A stretch of 64,000 nucleotides of DNA from Amaurobius ferox (taxonomy: Eukaryota > Arthropoda > Arachnida > Araneae > Amaurobiidae), in assembly GCA_951213105.1 (NCBI GenBank), contig OX578147.1, positions 123,969,642 to 124,033,641 of the forward strand. The letters run 5' to 3'. Below are positions 58,250-64,000 of this stretch, one piece after another. The number at the start of each line of letters is the position of its first letter. Positions within the stretch are counted from its first letter, which is position 1. The notes beneath the pieces are model-generated. The model worked only from the letters and a program-made list of their open reading frames with translations, did no database searches and had not been told where the DNA came from. A program made the translations under genes and the position numbers.

Positions 58250-58680
58250 TTTCCAGGGTGCATACGGGTGCTGAAAAATACTGGAAAATTCCAATTTTTC
58301 TCAAATGCTCAAATTTTCTTCGAAAACTCAATTTTTCTTGAAAATGCTTGAAAAAGGGAGAGATGTAAACGTTTCGTGTATCCCCGGCATTGTGTTTTTT
58401 TCCCAAAACATTGTTTTCCCTGGAAATTTCTTTAGGGGTTCCTCTGTTCCAGAAAAGTTCCAAAACATATTCTCTCCCCCCCCCCCCCCCCAAGAGTTCT
58501 TAAATAAAATTAGTTTGCTATTCCTTTTTCCTTATAGAAGTGCCATACAACTTCATACTGATGGGTTGATTGACATCCTTGAAAAAAAAAATATGTGGCA
58601 CTTCTTCAAAAGTGTGAAATTTTGTTGAGAAAGTCTACTTGCCCTAATTTTTCCTTGTTTCATTTTTTCCACAGTTTTTA
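58250..58680. mobile_element. Possible hAT end (CAGGGTGCATACGG)
   Basis: Begins CAGGGTGCATACGGGTGCTG followed by AAAATACTGGAAAATTCC, a start I associate with CAGGGTTCGCACG-type hAT elements. No matching right end or duplication was found. A poly-C tract lies at about 58477-58490. Confidence 0.3.
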
Positions 58681-59283
58681 AATATGATTATATTAAGAAT
58701 TTATATAATTGTGAAAATGAAAAAATATTTTTGGGATTAGAAAACATTCCTCTGGCCCGGAATTAAAAATATTTCCTTAGCTTTCGCTAAAATAGTTAAA
58801 TATAATAGTCTGTTTCGGAACAAAAAAATTCTTAAGCAAAATATAAAAAATTAAAGCAACCAAACCAGCATAGGCAAGAATTTGGTTGATATGTATTTTG
58901 TTTTGATGGAGGCGTCAGAAACCGGTTGATATATTCAACCAAATGCTTATGCTATAACTAATAATGAAGTACTTACAGATTATTTAAGACAGCAGGCTCA
59001 GCGAAGATTTTGTATTATGTGTGTTCTATAATATTAATGTTATTTCTTCAATTTCAGTAGTCTGTCTTTAAATTGCAATATTATCAAATAAAACAATATT
59101 CAGCATTAAACTTCTTTTGGTAGTCTTTCATAACTGAAATTAAACAATTAGAAAGTATTATGCAGAATTATACTGTATCAATTAGAAAGTATAGTGCAGT
59201 TTTATGTTACCTTTGGGATAAGTTTGGAATAAACTTTCGGCTGTGATTCACATAAATAGAAACATTCTATTTAGAATAAAATC

Positions 59284-59490
59284 TTATATAAAAATGTTTC
59301 TTTCACATATTTTTCTGTACAACACATAGTATATGTAAAAAGAATGTACAGGAGCAAAAAGAAACAGACCAGCGGATATGGATGGATCCGCGCGTTTTGA
59401 GCATCCTGAATGCAAATTAACCACTTTTTCAATGCTGTCAGTGTGTGGTGCATCGTCCGCCTGTTCCGAGTCTGTAGATTCGATATTGCT
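59284..59490 (-). other. Possible orphan exon or unknown frame
   Basis: The minus strand has an acceptor-like TTCTCAATTTGTTAG followed at once by an open frame of about 68 codons: SNIESTDSEQADDAPHTDSI, then KVVNLHSGCSKRADPSISAG, to a stop at 59284-59286. The composition of the first 45 codons is protein-like and less AT-rich. A donor-like CTGGTCTGT follows at about codon 43. I recognise no family. Alternative: chance. Confidence 0.2.
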
Positions 59491-59651
59491 CTAACAAATT
59501 GAGAATCGAATGAAGCTTAATTATTTCCATCGAAAGAAGTCAAAGACCTATTTATTTTCAGAATGATCAGACTAGTGGAAGGCCATCAATTTGACATTAC
59601 TATATCATCCAGAAGTTTTAGTCAGTGGCAAATTTACTTTGAAAAGTTTCA

Positions 59652-60245
59652 GACCCCGGTTAAATAGACAACCCCCCCCCCCCTCTCCCAATGTACACAA
59701 TCCCTTGTTTTAAAATTTTGAGATGATTTTCAATCATATGTTGTGGCTATATTTAAATATATCTTTGACGTTAGGGAAGGAAGCAGTAGCGTGGCAAGAA
59801 CGTAAAGATCCTAAGTGAGAAATAAAACCTAATTAATTTAAGGCAACTTGATGACGGAATTCATTTGTACAATGCTATTATGATGGGTCCTCCGACCTCC
59901 GAATGACTATTAAATCTATTTAACTCAGATCCCGGTTAAACTATCAAATCCCGGTTAAACCCCGAATGAGTATTAAATATATTTAACTTAGACCCCGGTT
60001 AAATAGACAACCCCCCCCCCTCTCCCAATGTACACAATCCCTTGTTTTAAAATTTTGAGATGATTTTCAATCATATGTTGTGGCTATATTTAAATATATC
60101 TTTGACGTTAGGGAAGGAAGCAGTAGCGTAGCAAAAACGTAAAGATTCTAAGTGAGAAATAAAACCTACTTAATTTAAGGCAACTTGATGACGGAATTCA
60201 TTTGTACAATGTTATTATGATGGGTCCTCCGACCTCCGAATGAAG
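59652..60245 (+). repeat. 339-bp tandem duplication
   Basis: GACCCCGGTTAAATAGACAA with a poly-C run starts at 59652 and again at 59991. The following ~250 bp are nearly identical, differing at a few bases (GTGGCAAGAACG versus GTAGCAAAAACG, GATCC versus GATTC). Extra CCCGGTTAAA copies lie between (59930-59960). Confidence 0.9.
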
Positions 60246-60364
60246 ATTAGCATGGGATCTCTGAATTGGTGATCAAATATTTGGAATAAAATATCTGTGG
60301 AAATTAGTTGAATTCCGCTCTGTATTGATTTGAATATATATTAATTACTTGAAAATTAATTAAT

Positions 60365-60530
60365 TACTTGTGTAATATATTACTTATAATCAATAGTTAT
60401 TGATTATACATACATTAAATACATTATAGTTATTGATTATACATATTGATTATACATTATAGTTATTGATTATACATAGTTATTGATTATACATACATTA
60501 TAGTTATTGATTATACATACATACACTAAT
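60365..60530 (+). repeat. TTATTGATTATACAT short tandem
   Basis: Six or so irregular copies of AGTTATTGATTATACATACA. Confidence 0.8.
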
Positions 60531-60540
60531 ATACATACAT

Positions 60541-60589
60541 TAAAAGTATTTATTGAAATTTTCAATGAAAATTTCAATAAATACTTTTA
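60541..60589. repeat. Perfect 20-bp-stem palindrome
   Basis: Arms 60541-60560 (TAAAAGTATTTATTGAAATT) and 60570-60589 are perfectly complementary around a 9-nt loop. Confidence 0.9.
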
Positions 60590-61300
60590 TTGTACGTATA
60601 TTACTTTTATTGTATGTATATTATTTACAATGAAAATTCATGGAAACTATTCTAATAATTGTATATTTAAATAAACATAGTATTTCTTCTTAATAATAAT
60701 TTCCATTTTGACTTGGAAATTGGAACTAAAATTTGTACTTGGAACTAAAATTTGGAACTAAAACATGCTCAATACACTAAAGTATAAAATTGTTTTAATT
60801 AAAACATTTTTTAAATTCTTTTGGTGTTTGATTTCTTAATTTTTTTCAAACAGTCATCTGTGGTGTAGTAAAATGGCGGATGATTTTTTAAAAAATTATT
60901 TAGATCTATTAAATAATTGGGAATAGATTCCATAAAGTAATTTTATAAATAAATGAAGAGGGGATATTAATAGAATTGTTTATTAAAATTTTCAATGATA
61001 ATTTCTTTAAATTCTTGGAAACTATTCTAATAATTTTATACTTAAATAAACATAGTATTTCTTAATGACAATTTCCATTTTGACTAGGAAACTGGAACTA
61101 AAATTTGCTCATACTCAGTACACTAAAGTATAAAATTAGTTTAATTAAAACATTTTTTAAATTCTTTTAGTTTTTAATTTCTTGATCTTTATTGCAGTAA
61201 AATGGCAGATGATTTTTTAAAAATTTATTTAAATCTATTAAATAATTGGGAACGCATTCCATAAAGTAATTTTTATAAATAAATAAAGAGGGGTATTAAA
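60590..61300 (+). repeat. Imperfect ~360-440-bp duplication
   Basis: Words AAATAAACATAGTATTTCTT, TTTCCATTTTGACT(T/A)GGAAA, AAAATGGC(G/A)GATGATTTTT and ATTAAATAATTGGGAA occur in the same order in both halves (about 60640-60960 and 61030-61290). Non-coding. Confidence 0.8.
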
Positions 61301-61424
61301 CAAGTGCAAAATATGGCCAAACTGCCACAGTGAATGTTTTTAATGGCATCTGATAGAATTACTTTACTATTTTAAGGATCATGCTTTTTTTAATGGAACA
61401 TGTAAATATGCAATTATTAGAATC

Positions 61425-61485
61425 ACAATGATTCATATTCAGTGTTAAAGATCTTTGTCTTTAACACTGAATATGAAGACTTTGT
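61425..61485. repeat. Long near-perfect hairpin
   Basis: A 20-bp perfect stem (61432-61451 with 61458-61477; TTCATATTCAGTGTTAAAGA) around a 6-nt loop, extended outward by ATCACAA / TTTGTGAT with a small bulge. Confidence 0.9.
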
Positions 61486-62884
61486 GATATATTGGTGATT
61501 TTTTTGTGATGGATTAGTTTTGGTAACTCAATCCCAAATATTTTACTCATCAGATTTATAAATTTGCACAGGAACTAAAATTGTCTCATATCTGGATTAA
61601 TAAATTTTTAAAAGAATGCTTTCAACAATTTTTTGAAGTAAAATAGGATTTCAAATGTTTTTACAGTTGGTATATAAATCCCGCGCTTTGTCGAGTGCCT
61701 TTCTATTCTGTGGTTGATTTGCAAAAGCTCTTTATCACTGATGATTACTGACATTATGAGCAAAAATTTTTAGATGACCTTTTAATTTTATAATAATTGA
61801 AATTATTTTAATTAATAAGAAGTTCCCTTAATACAAGTTTTCCTTAATAATAAAATCTTCTATATTTGAATTCTCATTAAGAAGAAAAAAAAAATACTTC
61901 ATGGTTCAGACTTCATGTCAATCATGTTAAACATGTTAATCATGTTAAAAAGACTTCATGTTAATTCTAAGTTTCATTAATCAAAGTTTTAAAATACAAA
62001 AAATATAAATCCAAGGAAACAAATAAAAATGCTCAAAATAACATTAATCGAAACTATTTTCCCTTTGTCAAGTTGTTGAATAACTAATATTTGAATGTAA
62101 CTATACAGAAATATAAAACATCTGCTCAATAAATATTGTAGAATCCATTCAGTTCTATTTACACATCGACGATACGAAACAGAAAACTTAATAAATCGAA
62201 TTTTAAGGAAAAGTATACACGGTAACACAGGTTATATAATGTATGACAATATGAAGCAATGGCATTGACACTCGAATACCTCAAAGACGAGCTTATGGCG
62301 TCACTTGCACCTGCCTCATTGACGAATTGTTGCGCTTTTAAATGCAAAACTATGAAACAAGTACAGTACCTACAAATAAGAGTGTGACGACCGTCTATCA
62401 GAGATGAGACAGGTTCATCCTGAGCCCGAACCAGCTGATAATAAAGTAATATTCTCGGCTGCTAATAAAGTAATTTAAATTTGAAGTCAAAAACTTAGTG
62501 AATGGGTTCTATCTATGTTAAATCATTCTATGCTAGTAAGTGTGTGGTAAAAAATGGTACGTTGTTTATTATTGACATTTCCAATTGACATATTGGTAAA
62601 TAGGAATATCTGATATGTATAGAATAATCAAGGAATGACAATATAAAATATTTGATGTGAGCAGAACATAACTTTCCTTATATGATGAAATGAATTTACT
62701 TCTTTAACGGGGAAAAACTGATGGAAATAATCCATGACATAGTGTTTGTAACTTTAAATTTAAATTGTACATCCAGATGGAACTATTTCGTACCTAGTTA
62801 ATTTATAGTTTACGCAATTCTGAAATTAACACTTACCAGTATTGATATAGCATCCTCGATAAGCAATATAGTTCATATATTTAA
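61486..62884. other. Gene-free AT-rich stretch
   Basis: Nothing supported. A minus frame (62159-62347) is less AT-rich but unrecognised. A short DR3 fragment (TTTGATGTGAGCAGAACATA) is at about 62652-62671. Confidence 0.4.
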
Positions 62885-63180
62885 ATATTTTAATAATAAA
62901 TTCATCAATTTGGCATCATTTTTATTAACTGCGTCATTTGTGCAATTTTGATGATATTTTCGTCAATATGGGGCCAAATATCGCCAAGTTGGCGATATTT
63001 AGAAGAGCATTTCTTATAAAAGGTATGGCCATTATTTTATATGACGGAATTAATTTGCAAACTATTGTATCCTATTTGAAGACATTTTTATCAATTTGGA
63101 ATCATTTAAAAAAAAAAGCCAAGTTGGCGATATGCCGCCAAAATTCGTTACCAAAATTTTGCCTAACGTTATAGACGGAT
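62885..63180. repeat. Dispersed CGCCAA-rich repeat, two units
   Basis: Two consecutive units, each with ATTTTT(A/G)T-, CAATTTGG and GCCAAGTTGGCGATAT words. The first contains a perfect palindrome at 62976-63000 (AAATATCGCCAA, G, TTGGCGATATTT). Confidence 0.7.
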
Positions 63181-63414
63181 CTTATGGTGCTGATTTCGAA
63201 TAAGAGATCAGAAGCCAAGGCGTTAACATTGACCGATATCTTTGGAAATACCTGAAACAAAGAATTCGTGTGAAATTTGGTTTTATTATTATACACGAAA
63301 AGTCACTTGATTTTAAGAGATTGAGCTAAGGATATATTTCAATTTTTTAACTTGATGTTCGTTCAAACCGCTGAGGTCCAAAATAATCTGGTTCCTTTCA
63401 TCAGTGTAACCGTT

Positions 63415-63880
63415 TCAGTTCTCTCGATTTTGAACTTATCCTGCTAGCCAGTCTTGGACCCACCATGTACCCTGGTTTTGAGAATTAACTCGAAAATCAG
63501 GGAAGTAGAAAATCTAAATTTAATATATCTTTTCTTTTGGGGTATATTTTAATTATTTCGACTTTGAACCGTATCGGGATAGATCACCTTAGAAAATCAC
63601 CTGTTTTTGCAGAATAACCCGAGAACAGGTGTATAAAAATTCCCCTCTTTTTAGCATGTCTTAGTCAATTGCAGTATACTCTTTGGATTAAAAACCTTAT
63701 CAGGCTAGCCTTTCCTGAGCCAACAAAAGGGATATATTCAGTTTTTGAGAATAATTCAAAAATCTGAGCATCTAGAATGTGTAAATTTAGTATATCAGTG
63801 TCCTTTGGGGTATATTGTATTTCTTCCGATTTCGAACCATATCGGGTTAGCTCGTCTTGGGCTCGCCATTGTGATGTTGG
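63415..63880 (+). repeat. Degraded tandem of ~125-145-bp units
   Basis: TTTGAACTTATCCTGCTAGC, TTTGAACCGTATCGGGATAG, TTAAAAACCTTATCAGGCTA and TTCGAACCATATCGGGTTAG mark four units (about 63428, 63564, 63684 and 63832), with TTTTGGGGTATATTTTAATT-type words between. The minus frame at 63665-63955 is a by-product. Confidence 0.7.
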
Positions 63881-64000
63881 GATTGATTTCATTACGAAGT
63901 TGAATCCTTCGCATTCAGGCTTTTGATCTTTTGAAGTTGATAAGTTTGCATGCAATTGCTAAATATTGCTAAATATGTTAAATGTGCCTTGAACTTTGTA

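Larger units (their letters stand above)
50078..59114. mobile_element. Nested composite bounded by inverted arms
   Basis: Left-arm pieces at 50078-50215, 50866-50910 and 56440-56745 correspond, in order, to the reverse complement of one continuous right arm at about 58690-59114. Matching words: GAAGTATAATGCTGAATATT with AATATTCAGCATTAAACTTC; TTGCTGAACCTGCTGT with ACAGCAGGCTCAGCGAA; ACATTTGGTTGAATATATCA with TGATATATTCAACCAAATGC. The gaps in the left arm are later insertions (including 50961-56188), and 56762-58197 sits in the centre. This implies an older long-TIR (fold-back-like) element filled by later ones. Confidence 0.6.

Noticed and set aside
57969..58493. 174-codon minus-strand ORF
   Set aside because: It crosses the end of the 56762-58197 element, the tandem units and a poly-C run (giving an N-terminal glycine run). 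It does not look like a protein of one origin.
63665..63955. 96-codon minus-strand ORF
   Set aside because: Lies in the degraded tandem array (63415-63880); similar words recur in other frames.

Overview
This window is strongly AT-rich eukaryotic (metazoan) DNA with no complete protein-coding gene. There is no operon layout, no ribosome-binding-site pattern and no long ORF (the longest open frames are about 150-175 codons and run across repeats). The recognisable coding pieces are all decayed transposon genes: hAT transposase, a pogo/Tigger DDE transposase, a Penelope-like reverse transcriptase and two unassigned transposase tails. The abundance of hAT, pogo and Penelope-like elements, the CA-microsatellite hairpin repeat and the many G/C homopolymers fit an arthropod; a chelicerate is only a guess.

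Layout. 1-604: broken transposase C-terminus. 0.6-9.3 kb: dispersed repeats, a hAT transposase pseudogene (5277-5943) interrupted by a CA-rich hairpin repeat, and a Penelope-like RT scrap (7892-8165). 9.5-14.1 kb: non-autonomous hAT elements with 8-bp target duplications. 16-19.4 kb: two head-to-tail copies of a repeat built of ~300-bp units. 21.7-22.9 kb: three nearly identical 420-bp units. 23-31 kb: mixed repeats, a transposase tail (29218-29462) and a GC-richer stretch. 31.4-32.8 kb: pogo/Tigger element. 34.0-45.5 kb: an ~11-kb AT-rich satellite with regularly embedded hairpin modules, carrying a 1.37-kb terminal-inverted-repeat (TIR) element whose diverged sibling lies at its right edge. 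47.6-50 kb: duplicated repeats. 50.1-59.1 kb: a nested set of at least four elements. 59.6-64 kb: local duplications and perfect palindromes.

Most interesting signals. (1) A family of ultra-short elements (15-101 bp) that begin CAC(AGA) and end (TCT)GTG, five of them flanked by perfect 8-bp target duplications. They are little more than two fused ends. (2) A ~59-bp non-palindromic insertion present twice, with 11- and 14-bp direct duplications. An uninserted relative of one host repeat occurs in the same window, which strongly supports insertion. (3) Two hAT-like elements that share their interior but have unrelated terminal sequences. (4) A satellite with a ~1.4-kb higher-order period and hairpin modules.

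The transposon remnants do not form a working pathway. The plausible link is that the short non-autonomous elements were mobilised by hAT-like transposases whose decayed relatives are present.
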